In this document: piece after piece, positions 9,166 through 17,528 of the stretch
How the letters are laid out: the number at the start of each line of letters is the position of its first letter
Numbering within the stretch: the first letter of the stretch is position 1
NCBI RefSeq assembly: GCF_900107155.1
Contig: NZ_FNOX01000001.1
Location: 1-64,000 of the forward strand
Length of the DNA stretch: 64,000 bases
DNA from: Pseudomonas salomonii
GTDB taxonomy: Bacteria > Pseudomonadota > Gammaproteobacteria > Pseudomonadales > Pseudomonadaceae
Direction: 5' to 3'
Translations under genes and position numbers: made by a program
Notes under the pieces: generated by a model
The model's input: only the letters and a program-made list of their open reading frames with translations
Database searches by the model: none
What the model was told of the DNA's origin: nothing

Positions 9166-9948
9166 GTGCTTATCGAGTCCCGACGTCGCGCTTACTTGAC
9201 CGCCATGCAGGTGGTCAACTGGCTGCCCCGCACCGAACTGCCGTTTGCCGCCCCGTCGCGGCCCGAGCTGCTGCAGGCGCTTGAGCCCTATGAGGCGTTC
9301 GAGGTGTCGGGCGAGGAAGCCGCTGCGCCGGTGGCGGTGGTCAAACCCACGCCAGAGGCTCGCCCAGCTGTCGAGCGCGTGAAAGTTGAAGTGCCGCGCC
9401 CGTCTCCCGTGGTCAAGCCCGTGGCGGCCGAAGCGCCAGCGCCGGTGGCCAAGGCTGCGGTGGTGCCGCCGCCACGTTTCGCCCTGCAGTTACTGCGGGC
9501 CGGGCGTTGCCTGCTGCTGGTGGAACTGCCCACCGGCGAGCGTTTTCAGACCCGCGACCCGGCCTACATGCTGCTAAAAGACATGCTGCGCGCCGCCGGC
9601 CTGCCCGACAGCCCGCAAATCGTCGGCGACCCCGTGCGCTGGCCACTGCTGGTGCGCGGCAACATGGACCAGGGCCCCGACGCCGCACGGGATTTCGTCC
9701 AGGGTTTTGTCTCGGCGCGCCTGGAAGACGAACCCTGCGTATGCCTGTGGCTGATCGGCCTGCCCGCCGTGCGTTTTGCCGGTGAGGCGAACGCCGAAGC
9801 CTGGTATCGCGAGCTGCAGGTCGAAGGCCTGGGCTCGGTATGGGCCTTGCCGGGCCTGGAATTATTAATGGAAGAGCCACAGCGTAAGGCTGATGTCTGG
9901 CAAGCCATGCGCCGGCTGATGGCGCGCTGGAAAAGTACCGATGAGTGA
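9166..9948 (+). CDS. holD: Probable DNA polymerase III psi subunit (pseudomonad HolD)
   Basis: This protein of up to 260 residues has a proline- and alanine-rich variable N-terminal half and a conserved-looking C-terminal domain from about residue 105 (FALQLLRAGRCLLLVELPTG onward). It overlaps rimI by 8 bp. The pairing holD-rimI is the E. coli arrangement, and the pseudomonad gene at this position (PA4679 in P. aeruginosa) was shown to encode the divergent psi subunit of the clamp loader. The assignment rests on synteny, since similarity to E. coli psi is slight. The start is uncertain: GTG at 9166 or ATG at 9205, neither with a strong ribosome site. Confidence 0.72.
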   Translation: MLIESRRRAYLTAMQVVNWLPRTELPFAAPSRPELLQALEPYEAFEVSGEEAAAPVAVVKPTPEARPAVERVKVEVPRPSPVVKPVAAEAPAPVAKAAVVPPPRFALQLLRAGRCLLLVELPTGERFQTRDPAYMLLKDMLRAAGLPDSPQIVGDPVRWPLLVRGNMDQGPDAARDFVQGFVSARLEDEPCVCLWLIGLPAVRFAGEANAEAWYRELQVEGLGSVWALPGLELLMEEPQRKADVWQAMRRLMARWKSTDE

Positions 9949-10393
9949 AGCTTTATCGTTCCGCCCGATGACCGAGGCGGACCTCGATGCCGTCCTTAAG
10001 ATTGAATACGCGGCGTTCAGCCATCCTTGGACCCGTGGGATTTTTCTCGATGGGCTGGGCAAGTACCAGATCTGGCTGATGTTTGAAGGTGAGCAGCAGG
10101 TGGGCCACGGTGTGGTGCAGATCATCCTGGATGAAGCGCACTTGTTGAATATCACCGTTAAACCGGAAAACCAGGGCCGTGGCCTGGGGTTGGCGCTGCT
10201 GGAGCACCTGATGTCCCGCGCTTACGCCGCCAATGCGCGGGAGTGCTTCCTGGAAGTGCGTGACAGCAATACCGGCGCATTCCGGCTGTATGAGCGCTAC
10301 GGCTTCAACGAAATCGGCCGTCGTCGCGATTACTACCCGGCCGTGGGTGGGCGCGAAGATGCCGTCGTCATGGCCTGCACCCTGGTCGACTAA
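9941..10393 (+). CDS. rimI: RimI, N-alpha-acetyltransferase acting on ribosomal protein S18
   Basis: This 150-residue GNAT-fold enzyme has an acetyl-CoA-binding motif NQGRGLGLALL (residues about 69-79). The family-typical LEVRDSNTGAFRLYERYGF follows. RimI acetylates the N-terminal alanine of ribosomal protein S18. The start overlaps the end of holD by 8 bp, so the two are probably translated together. Confidence 0.93.
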   Translation: MSEALSFRPMTEADLDAVLKIEYAAFSHPWTRGIFLDGLGKYQIWLMFEGEQQVGHGVVQIILDEAHLLNITVKPENQGRGLGLALLEHLMSRAYAANARECFLEVRDSNTGAFRLYERYGFNEIGRRRDYYPAVGGREDAVVMACTLVD

Positions 10394-10419
10394 GAATAAA
10401 ACCCGATGTGCAAGCCGGC

Positions 10420-10514
10420 CCCTGTGGGAGCTGGCTTGGCTGCGATAGCATCACCTCGGTCCGGCTGAATACCGAGGCGCCTGCATCGCGGGCAAGCCCG
10501 GCTCCCACAGGGGA
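10420..10514. repeat. Inverted REP pair (REPIN-like)
   Basis: Arms 10420-10461 and 10471-10514 are inverted copies built around cctgtgggagctggcttg and gcgggcaagcccggctcc, extended by a matching cctcggt/accgagg pair at the centre. The element lies between the convergent rimI and the acidic-protein gene. Confidence 0.85.
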
Positions 10515-10541
10515 AGTATTCACAGGCTCAACGGTGTTATG

Positions 10542-10946
10542 TCAGCGGTTACCGTCTATCGGGTCAATATCTGCCAATTCGGCCTCATCCAACCCATTCC
10601 CGCCGCCAATCTCGTCCTCATCCACAATGCTCAGGTCATAATCCGCCGGATTATCCTCACCGGCCTCACGAGCATCCCGCGCGCCATCCTCATGGATCAG
10701 CGTTTCCGGGCTCATGTCATCATCCGTGGACTCATGATCGTCGGTCGAAGCCCCGGTCATGCCGGCTTCACGTACCCGTTCGTCGGGCATCAGGTGTTCG
10801 CGCTCGCGGCGCGGCAGCTCATCACCGATTTCCGCGGTCGGCTCTTGCTCGTCAAAATCCAGCTCGCGCATCTCGCCCATGCGGTCTTCGTTGTCATCAA
10901 TCGGTTCGGGCTGTGTAGCGCCGTAGGGACGTCGTGATTCAGTCAT
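10542..10946 (-). CDS. Conserved acidic, probably disordered protein
   Basis: This 134-residue protein starts MTESRRPYGATQPEPIDD. It is extremely rich in Asp and Glu (for example DEDEIGGGNGLDEAELADID) with almost no hydrophobic core, so it is probably unfolded in solution. The ATG at 10946 is preserved here because gagg lies seven bases upstream; a TTG two codons earlier is less likely. I recognise the position (P. aeruginosa has a hypothetical gene between rimI and the carbonic anhydrase gene) but no function. It is sometimes labelled a kinase/phosphatase in databases, for which I see no motif. Confidence 0.75.
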   Translation of the reverse strand: MTESRRPYGATQPEPIDDNEDRMGEMRELDFDEQEPTAEIGDELPRREREHLMPDERVREAGMTGASTDDHESTDDDMSPETLIHEDGARDAREAGEDNPADYDLSIVDEDEIGGGNGLDEAELADIDPIDGNR

Positions 10947-11085
10947 GGCCAATCCTCATACTGTGGGGCTTATAGTGTGTGGACAGGCACGGCGCCCTAA
11001 AGATTCAAGCTAATTGCGCCTGGGCGTGACCCGGACGAGCGGTTGTCTGTCACAAAGCTGCGCATCATTCCTGAGGCTTTCCCTG

Positions 11086-11730
11086 ATGAACGAACTACAA
11101 GACCTGCTTGATAACAACGAACGCTGGGCGGATGCGATCAAACAGGAAGATCCCGAATTCTTCGCCAAGCTCGCCCGCCAGCAAACCCCGGAATACCTGT
11201 GGATCGGCTGCTCCGACGCCCGCGTTCCGGCCAACGAAATCGTCGGCATGCTGCCCGGCGACCTGTTCGTGCACCGCAACGTGGCCAACGTGGTGCTGCA
11301 CACCGACCTCAATTGCCTGTCGGTGATCCAGTACGCGGTGGACGTGCTCAAGGTCAAACACATCCTCGTCACCGGCCACTACGGCTGCGGCGGCGTGCGT
11401 GCGTCGATGCAGGACCGCCAGTTCGGCCTGATCGACGGCTGGCTGCGCACTATTCGCGACCTTTACTACGAAAACCGCGAGGTGCTGGCCCAGTTGCCCA
11501 CCGAAGAGGAGCGGGTGGACCGCATGTGCGAGCTGAATGTGATTCAGCAGGTTGCCAACGTCGGCCACACCAGCATTGTGCAAAATGCCTGGCACCGTGG
11601 GCAGAGCCTGTCGATTCACGGCTGCATCTACGGCATCAAGGATGGCCGCTGGAAGAGCTTGAACACCACCATCAGTGGCTTTGAGCAACTGCCGCCGCAA
11701 TATCGCCTGCGCCCACTGGGCGAAGCCTAA
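11086..11730 (+). CDS. can: Beta-class carbonic anhydrase
   Basis: This 214-residue enzyme interconverts carbon dioxide and bicarbonate. The zinc ligands of beta-carbonic anhydrases are all visible: Cys42 in CSDARVPA, with Asp44 and Arg46 of the catalytic dyad, then His98 and Cys101 in GHYGCGG. The start MNELQDLLDNN has gagg nine bases upstream; the longer reading frame from 11014 adds an unrelated N-terminus. The stop overlaps the convergent SET-domain gene by four bases. Confidence 0.93.
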   Translation: MNELQDLLDNNERWADAIKQEDPEFFAKLARQQTPEYLWIGCSDARVPANEIVGMLPGDLFVHRNVANVVLHTDLNCLSVIQYAVDVLKVKHILVTGHYGCGGVRASMQDRQFGLIDGWLRTIRDLYYENREVLAQLPTEEERVDRMCELNVIQQVANVGHTSIVQNAWHRGQSLSIHGCIYGIKDGRWKSLNTTISGFEQLPPQYRLRPLGEA

Positions 11731-12251
11731 GGCCGTTTGCGCATTCGCCACTGGGCCATGAACGCCTCACCTTCGGCGTTCAACTTCTCTTTGGCGCCGG
11801 TGATCCAGCCCCGGCAGTTCAGCTCGCCGCATTGGCAGGCGAACTGCCGGAACAGCGCATCTTCGGTGGTGGCGTAATCCATCGTCAGCAAGGTGCCAGG
11901 CGCAATAGGCTGTACGGTCCAGACTTCCAGGTAGGTGGCATCGAAAAACACGTTCGGATTGCACGAGTGCAACATCAGACGTGTGAACCACGGGTCATAC
12001 AGGTGAATGCGTGACGAGAGCTGCAAGGTGTGCGCACGTCGCTCGCCCAAGGCGTAGCCGGACACTCTGGCAATGCGCACGCGGGTGTCAAAGGCGACGC
12101 ACGCCTTGAGTGCGGCCCCTATTCCATTCGCATCGCGTACGACCTGGAAGTGTCGGGTGGAGGGGTAGCCTTGTTCAGCGAGCACCGTCTTGAAGGGGTA
12201 AAGGCAGTCACTCACAGCGGTTTTAGCCTTATCCATGGCTTGAGTTTTCAT
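11727..12251 (-). CDS. SET-domain protein, putative lysine methyltransferase
   Basis: This 174-residue protein carries the hallmarks of a SET methyltransferase. A HSCNPN motif (residues 95-100) corresponds to the NHxCxPN cofactor-binding signature, and PIAPGTLLTMDY ends in the catalytic-site DY (125-126). A post-SET-like cysteine cluster follows (C139, C141, C146 in CQCGELNC). SET enzymes transfer methyl groups from S-adenosylmethionine to lysine; the substrate here is unknown. The ATG has an aggaga ribosome site. A 28-bp perfect palindrome lies about 100 bp upstream and may control it. Confidence 0.82.
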   Translation of the reverse strand: MKTQAMDKAKTAVSDCLYPFKTVLAEQGYPSTRHFQVVRDANGIGAALKACVAFDTRVRIARVSGYALGERRAHTLQLSSRIHLYDPWFTRLMLHSCNPNVFFDATYLEVWTVQPIAPGTLLTMDYATTEDALFRQFACQCGELNCRGWITGAKEKLNAEGEAFMAQWRMRKRP

Positions 12252-12349
12252 AACTCTCCTGGGTTAGGCTGCATCGACCTGCGGTGGGGGCTGACTTCCA
12301 GTCTTGCAGCGGATGGGTGCTGTTCAAGACTCGCCGAAGTTGTAGCCGA

Positions 12350-12377
12350 TTTCTACTGTCAGATCTGACAGTAGAAA
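12350..12377. promoter_or_regulatory. 28-bp perfect palindrome upstream of the SET-domain gene
   Basis: The sequence reads tttctactgtcaga followed by its exact complement, centred between 12363 and 12364. There is no loop and no T-run on either side, which argues against a terminator. It lies between the end of the secreted-protein gene (12398) and the SET gene start (12251), so it could be an operator for the latter. Confidence 0.5.
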
Positions 12378-12397
12378 CCGGTTATATTTTGTACGAT

Positions 12398-13567
12398 TTA
12401 CAGCGCCGGGGCGGTAACAGCGGGGATCGGGGCGGCGTCTTTCAGTTGTTTCAACTGCGCCTTGATGGGCGGGGTGGCGCATTTGGCGTTGGCTTGTTCC
12501 GGGGTCAAATTGCGTACCGAGGTGTAGAACAGCTCACAGGTCTGCTCCTTGCGCGTGACTTGCCAGGTATTCATGCACGCCTTGAGCAACACGTTCGGGT
12601 CACTGGCAGGTTTCTGGCCCATGCCGGCCTGCCAGCAGGCGGCGCTCAAGTCTTGGCCCATCACTTTCAAACCGGCCTCATCGGCTTTTTGTTCATTGCC
12701 GTCATAGCTGGCCGGATCCGCCGCATACCAGATGTAGCTCGGGTGGTTGGAGCCCAATACCGACACGGTTTTACCGGCAGCCGGGCTGATCTGCGCCAGG
12801 CCCAGCACGGCAACGGTCTGGCCGTACTGTTGCTTGATCCAGTTACGCACAGGCGCACCGAACGCGACCATCGGCAATGAGCCGTTGGCGTGCAGGCTCA
12901 GCTCCTTGACCATGCGGGTCTGGTAGTCGGCAAAGTAGCTGTAGACGTTTTCCAGGTCCTTGCCCGCATTGGAAGGTGCGGCGATCGGCGCAATATCGAT
13001 GATGGTCTGGTAGGCCGGTGTTTCCGTGGCCGGGATGCCATTGTCCGTGAGCAAGGTGGCCCAGCGGTCGGTGGTGGCCGACTCCAGGTAGTCCTGGGCC
13101 TGGGTCAGCGAGTAGTCGGGCGGGAAGTGCAACAGTTCGATGCTCTTGCGGTTTTCCAGGGCCATGCCCAGCGGCAGGAACAAGTACCAGTTGTAGGCCC
13201 ATTTGCCGTCGCTGTTAAGTTTGCTGGCGCCCCGATACGCCAGGTCGGCGGTGTTGAGCAGCGTGGTCAGGGGCTGGCCGTAGTGCTCGGGCACGCCGCT
13301 GAAGGTGGCTGAGACCTGGCCGTCATGGGTTTTCACACTGACCTTGGCGCGGCTGTACCCGTCGCGCTGCAAGCTCTGGTTCAAATAGTGCTCGGCGGTC
13401 TGCTCCAGCGTCCATGGCCGAAAGCAGATCACATTGCAGTTATTGGGGAACGCGAACAGTTGGGTGACGCGTTGCGTGCTGCCCAGTGGTACTTCGATGT
13501 CGGCCTGTACAACCGCACTGGCCAGCAGTGCAGCCAGGGTGAAGGACAGCCTGGTCGGTTTAAACAT
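12398..13567 (-). CDS. Secreted protein of unknown function
   Basis: This 389-residue protein starts MFKPTRLSF and has a clear Sec signal peptide with probable cleavage after ASAVVQA. An upstream extension of 19 codons to 13624 is unlikely because it would precede the signal peptide. The mature protein has several cysteines (NNCNVICF, SAACW, CMNTW, TCELF, AKCATP) that may form disulfides in the periplasm. I do not recognise the family; it may act in the same process as the Tat-exported phosphoesterase encoded 122 bp upstream on the same strand. Confidence 0.72.
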   Translation of the reverse strand: MFKPTRLSFTLAALLASAVVQADIEVPLGSTQRVTQLFAFPNNCNVICFRPWTLEQTAEHYLNQSLQRDGYSRAKVSVKTHDGQVSATFSGVPEHYGQPLTTLLNTADLAYRGASKLNSDGKWAYNWYLFLPLGMALENRKSIELLHFPPDYSLTQAQDYLESATTDRWATLLTDNGIPATETPAYQTIIDIAPIAAPSNAGKDLENVYSYFADYQTRMVKELSLHANGSLPMVAFGAPVRNWIKQQYGQTVAVLGLAQISPAAGKTVSVLGSNHPSYIWYAADPASYDGNEQKADEAGLKVMGQDLSAACWQAGMGQKPASDPNVLLKACMNTWQVTRKEQTCELFYTSVRNLTPEQANAKCATPPIKAQLKQLKDAAPIPAVTAPAL

Positions 13568-13689
13568 AGTTGGTTCCTTGTCAGCGAAAGCCCGTCTGCG
13601 CGGGGTGAAAGCCCACTTGCACACAGTAGCGGTTGACCAGGAAAACCGCGTGCTAAATCGCCGGGCATGTCGCTATTGGATAAGAAAAC

Positions 13690-15390
13690 CTACCGGTTGA
13701 ACTGCAAGGCGTTGCTCAAATCGCCCATGGGCTTCTGGCCGCGGGCGATCATCGCGTCATCGCGCTGCTTGAGGCCGTCCAGTGTCTCCAGCTGGAACAC
13801 GCGGGTGATCAGACGCAGGATCGACGCGGTGTCGTAAACCGTATGGTCCACCGTGCCTTTGCGTGCAAACGGCGACACCACCAATGCCGGAACCCGCGTG
13901 CCCGGCCCCCAGCGATCGCCTTTGGGCGGGGCTACGTGGTCCCACCAGCCGCCGTTTTCATCGACAGTGACGACCACCACCATGTTTTTCCACTGCGGGC
14001 TCTCTTGCAACACTTTCAAGGCGCGCGCGATATGGCGGTCGCCCGAGGCCACATCGGCGTAGCCGGCGTGCATGTTCAGGTTGCCCTGGGGCTTGTAGAA
14101 CGTCACGGCGGGCAGCTTGCCGGCCTGGGCATCGGCGAAGAACTTGTTGGTGCCGGAGTCATCGCCCAAACCGCCGTCACGCAAGCGCTTGTCACGCTCG
14201 GCACGGTTTTGCGGGCCTTGTTGCTTGAAGTAGTTGAACGGCTGGTGGTGGTACTGGAAGTTGGGAATCTTCGGGATGCCGCCCGAGTCCTTGAACTGGT
14301 CCAGGGTCGCCTGCCAGGCACCGGCGTACCAGGCCCAGTCGACGTTCTTTTTCGACAGTTTGTCGCCAATGTGTTCGTGGGTTTGCGGCACCAGCACGTT
14401 GGGCAGATCGGGTTTGGAGTAGTCCGGGTTTTGCGGGTCGCGGATCCAGGTCGGCCAATACGGCGGCGCAAGGGTATTCACGCCGTAGCCATCCGGCGTC
14501 AGCGCGCTGGGGCCGAACTGCGGCGGGCCGCTCATGGCGCTGGCCGGCGACTTGTCCAGCGGCTTGAGGCGCGGGTCGGTGGGGTCATCGCTTTGCAACG
14601 TGGCGATCTGTGCCTTGGCCACTGATTGCGCTGCATTCGGATAAAACGGCGCGGTGGCGCTGATCAGGTACTGGTGGTTGAGGAACGAGCCACCGAAAGC
14701 GCCCTGGAAGAAGTTGTCGCACAGCACAAACTCCTTGGCCACGTCCCACAGACGCAGGGAATAACGGCTCTGGGCGTAGTAACCCATCACCAGGCCGCCG
14801 GAATCGGCCCAGGCGACAAAGTTGTCGTTCTTGCCGCCGTTGATCTGCATCTGGTTCTGGTAGAACACGTGCCACAAGTCGCGGGTGACCAGGCTCAGCG
14901 GCAGGTCCTCGGCATTCGGGCCTTTGAGGGCGAATGGCGCATTGGGCAGGTTTTCCTGGAATTGCACTTCGCTGGGGTAAGTCACCCCGTCCACACTTTG
15001 CGGGCCCACTTGCAACACGCCGCCCCAGACCGGCGGCAGGCTCGTCAGCAAGCTGCCATCACGGTCACGTTGCTGCACGTCGGCTGCTGAGAGCGCCGAC
15101 AGTGGTTTTTCCAGGCCAGGGAAGTCTGCGAACAGGTTGTTGAAGCTGCGGTTCTCGGCGTAGATCACCACGACTGTCTTCACCTGCTCGTGCAGGGCCT
15201 TGTCCAGCTCTTGCGGTGTAAGCGGCCGCACCTCTGGCTTGCCAGGTGCGTCATTGGTGCTGCCGCAGGCACTCAACGTCGCACCGACCCCCAGCACCGC
15301 CGCGCCCCCGAGGAAACGCCGACGGCTGGTGTCCACGGCCGGTTGGGTTACAAAATCGGGAGAAGGGCGGTCTTCGTGCTCGTCACTCAT
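13690..15390 (-). CDS. Tat-exported phosphoesterase (acid phosphatase / phospholipase C family)
   Basis: This 566-residue protein belongs to the phosphoesterase superfamily that includes AcpA acid phosphatases and bacterial phospholipases C. A twin-arginine signal TSRRRFLGG (residues 21-29) is followed by a hydrophobic stretch ending in SACG, which could also serve as a lipobox. Family features include VVIYAENRSFNNLFADFPG (metal-site region), GGSFLNHQYL and VVVTVDENGGWWDHV near the C-terminus. It probably releases phosphate from organic phosphoesters in the periplasm or outside the cell. Start chosen at MSDEHEDR (15390); the longer frame adds a non-signal-like leader. Confidence 0.85.
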   Translation of the reverse strand: MSDEHEDRPSPDFVTQPAVDTSRRRFLGGAAVLGVGATLSACGSTNDAPGKPEVRPLTPQELDKALHEQVKTVVVIYAENRSFNNLFADFPGLEKPLSALSAADVQQRDRDGSLLTSLPPVWGGVLQVGPQSVDGVTYPSEVQFQENLPNAPFALKGPNAEDLPLSLVTRDLWHVFYQNQMQINGGKNDNFVAWADSGGLVMGYYAQSRYSLRLWDVAKEFVLCDNFFQGAFGGSFLNHQYLISATAPFYPNAAQSVAKAQIATLQSDDPTDPRLKPLDKSPASAMSGPPQFGPSALTPDGYGVNTLAPPYWPTWIRDPQNPDYSKPDLPNVLVPQTHEHIGDKLSKKNVDWAWYAGAWQATLDQFKDSGGIPKIPNFQYHHQPFNYFKQQGPQNRAERDKRLRDGGLGDDSGTNKFFADAQAGKLPAVTFYKPQGNLNMHAGYADVASGDRHIARALKVLQESPQWKNMVVVVTVDENGGWWDHVAPPKGDRWGPGTRVPALVVSPFARKGTVDHTVYDTASILRLITRVFQLETLDGLKQRDDAMIARGQKPMGDLSNALQFNR

Positions 15391-15491
15391 TGCTGGGCGT
15401 TCCTGCTGGCTGATTGTTGCAAGATATTTCGCAGGACGGTAGCAATGCAATGTGACGGAACGAAGACAGCGGTTAGAAAGCTAAAGGGTAG

Positions 15492-15812
15492 TCACAGCAA
15501 GTGCAGTGCCAGTTGGCTGCCCACGCGCAAGTACGCCACTTGAGCCGTCAACGCATCCTTGACGAGGGCCTCGCCCGTGTCGGTCAGCTTGGCTTTTTTT
15601 GCATCGATGACCGTGGTTTGCAAAAGCTGCATGGCCACGTCCATCACTTTTTGAAAGGCTGTCACGTTATTGTGCAGGCCAAACTCGTTGACGACGGCAG
15701 CCATACGCCGATCGGCATCGTCTCGCAGAGCTTTGTACTCGACGAACGAAACGTGGTCGTCCTTGTAAATATCATTGATCAACTCTTCCAGTGATTTGGA
15801 CAGGGGCATCAT
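15492..15812 (-). CDS. Hypothetical 106-residue protein
   Basis: The protein starts MMPLSKSLEELINDIYKDD and appears mostly helical, with no signal peptide, metal site or recognised motif. Two adjacent ATG codons (15812 and 15809) are both possible starts. The longer frame from 15902 lacks a better ribosome site. It lies 101 bp upstream of the phosphoesterase gene on the same strand. No function is proposed. Confidence 0.6.
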   Translation of the reverse strand: MMPLSKSLEELINDIYKDDHVSFVEYKALRDDADRRMAAVVNEFGLHNNVTAFQKVMDVAMQLLQTTVIDAKKAKLTDTGEALVKDALTAQVAYLRVGSQLALHLL

Positions 15813-15923
15813 CGGATTTTCTTTGGCGTTTGTGGGTGGTAATTCAAGGCAGAAGTCAGAGGCTGTCACTGCAATGAGTGGGAAAGCCTCTACACATTTC
15901 ATCGGAAAGCGCGCTTTGATGCC

Positions 15924-17342
15924 CTACGGCATCACCGGCGGCAAATACTTCAACGTCGTCCCCAACGCCCACAGCAGGAACAACACCAGCGGCGTGTGCA
16001 CCAGCAACTGCACAAACGAAAACCCGATCAGATCCCGCGCCTTCAGCCCCAGCACGCCCAGCAGCGGCAGCATATAAAACGGGTTGATCAAGTTCGGCAG
16101 CGCCTCTGCCGCGTTATAGATCTGCACCGCCCAGCCCAGGTGGTATTGCAGGTCATTGGCCACTTGCATCACGTAAGGCGCTTCAATAATCCACTTGCCA
16201 CCGCCCGACGGGATAAAGAAGCCCAGCACCGCCGAGTACACGCCCATCAACAGCGCGTAAGTGTCGTGGGAGGCGATGGAGGTGAAGAACAACGAGATAT
16301 GGTGCGCCAGGGTCTGGCCGTCACCGCCTTTAACCACGGTCATCAACGCAGCGATCGAGCCGTACAACGGAAACTGGATCAGCACGCCCGTGGTGGTCGG
16401 CACGGCACGCGCCACCGCATCCAGGAAGCTGCGCGGGCGCCAGTGCAGCAGCGCGCCGACCATGATGAACAGGAAGTTATAGGTGTTGAGCCCCGAAATC
16501 GCGCTGATCGCAGGTTTGGTCGAGAACTCATGGAACAACCAGCCCGCCGCCAGCAAGGCCAGCAGAATGGTCAGCAGCGGGCTGTGTTCCAGCCATTCGC
16601 CCGGACGCGTCGGCGGTTGTGGTTTAGGCATATTGAAGGCCGGGTCGACACCACAGGCCTTGGCATCACGCGCGCTGTTGGGGCCGGGTGCAGTGGCGTA
16701 GGCGATGATCAGCGACACCACGATCAGCGCCAGCAACAACACGCCCGATTGCCACAGGAAGATGGTCTCGGTGAACGGGATCATCCCGGTGATCGACAGG
16801 ATCGACGGCGGCAAACTGGCCGGGTTGGCCTGCAACTGCGCGGCCGACGACGACAGCCCCAGTGCCCACACGGCGCCCAATCCCAAATAAGCCGCAGCAC
16901 CGGCGGCGCGGTAATCCATGCGCAAATCCGTGCGGCGGGCCAGTGCGCGTACCAACAAGCCACCGAACACCAGGGACAAGCCCCAGTTAAGCAAAGAGGC
17001 GACCATGGAAATCAACGCGACCCACGCCACGGCCGAGCGACCATTCTTGGGGATACGTGCCAGACGGTCGATCAGTTTTACGGCGGGCGGCGAACTGGCC
17101 ACCACATACCCGCCGATCACCACAAAGGCCATCTGCATGGTGAACGGGATCAGGCTCCAGAACCCGTCACCAAACGCCTTGGCGGCTTCGGTGGGTGCGG
17201 CGCCCATGCCCAGGGTCGCCACGGCAACAATGATCACCGCCAGGGCGGCAAACACCCAGGAGTCCGGAAACCAGCGTTCGGCGAAGTTGGAGCAGCGCAG
17301 GGCAAATCGGGCGTAGCGGCTTTCTTCGATAGCATCGGCCAC
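15924..17342 (-). CDS. atoE: Short-chain fatty acid transporter, AtoE family
   Basis: This 472-residue polytopic membrane protein has about ten to twelve hydrophobic segments. Family-typical stretches are NWGLSLVFGGLLVRALARR, FPLYGSIAAL and FFIPSGGGKWIIEAPYV. AtoE proteins take up short-chain fatty acids such as acetoacetate or butyrate. No atoDAB genes accompany it here, so the substrate is inferred from family only. It is divergent from the MFS gene at 17529. Confidence 0.88.
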   Translation of the reverse strand: MADAIEESRYARFALRCSNFAERWFPDSWVFAALAVIIVAVATLGMGAAPTEAAKAFGDGFWSLIPFTMQMAFVVIGGYVVASSPPAVKLIDRLARIPKNGRSAVAWVALISMVASLLNWGLSLVFGGLLVRALARRTDLRMDYRAAGAAAYLGLGAVWALGLSSSAAQLQANPASLPPSILSITGMIPFTETIFLWQSGVLLLALIVVSLIIAYATAPGPNSARDAKACGVDPAFNMPKPQPPTRPGEWLEHSPLLTILLALLAAGWLFHEFSTKPAISAISGLNTYNFLFIMVGALLHWRPRSFLDAVARAVPTTTGVLIQFPLYGSIAALMTVVKGGDGQTLAHHISLFFTSIASHDTYALLMGVYSAVLGFFIPSGGGKWIIEAPYVMQVANDLQYHLGWAVQIYNAAEALPNLINPFYMLPLLGVLGLKARDLIGFSFVQLLVHTPLVLFLLWALGTTLKYLPPVMP

Positions 17343-17528
17343 GAGTCTTTCCTCTTGTATTTATTATGGGTGTTGGCAGTTTTACGGCATGTTCCGCTAC
17401 GGGCATTGATATGGGAATGCAGTTATCTTCATCGATCCATGAGGAAAACAAATATATCTGTCGCGATTGCCATCACTGGGCGCAGCTCATAACCTGCACG
17501 CCATTTTGTTTGCCTGCCGAGCCTCCAC

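Noticed and set aside
15996..17492. A 498-codon open frame opposite the AtoE transporter gene
   Set aside because: Composition (very high Arg, His, Gln) is typical of antisense frames in GC-rich DNA.
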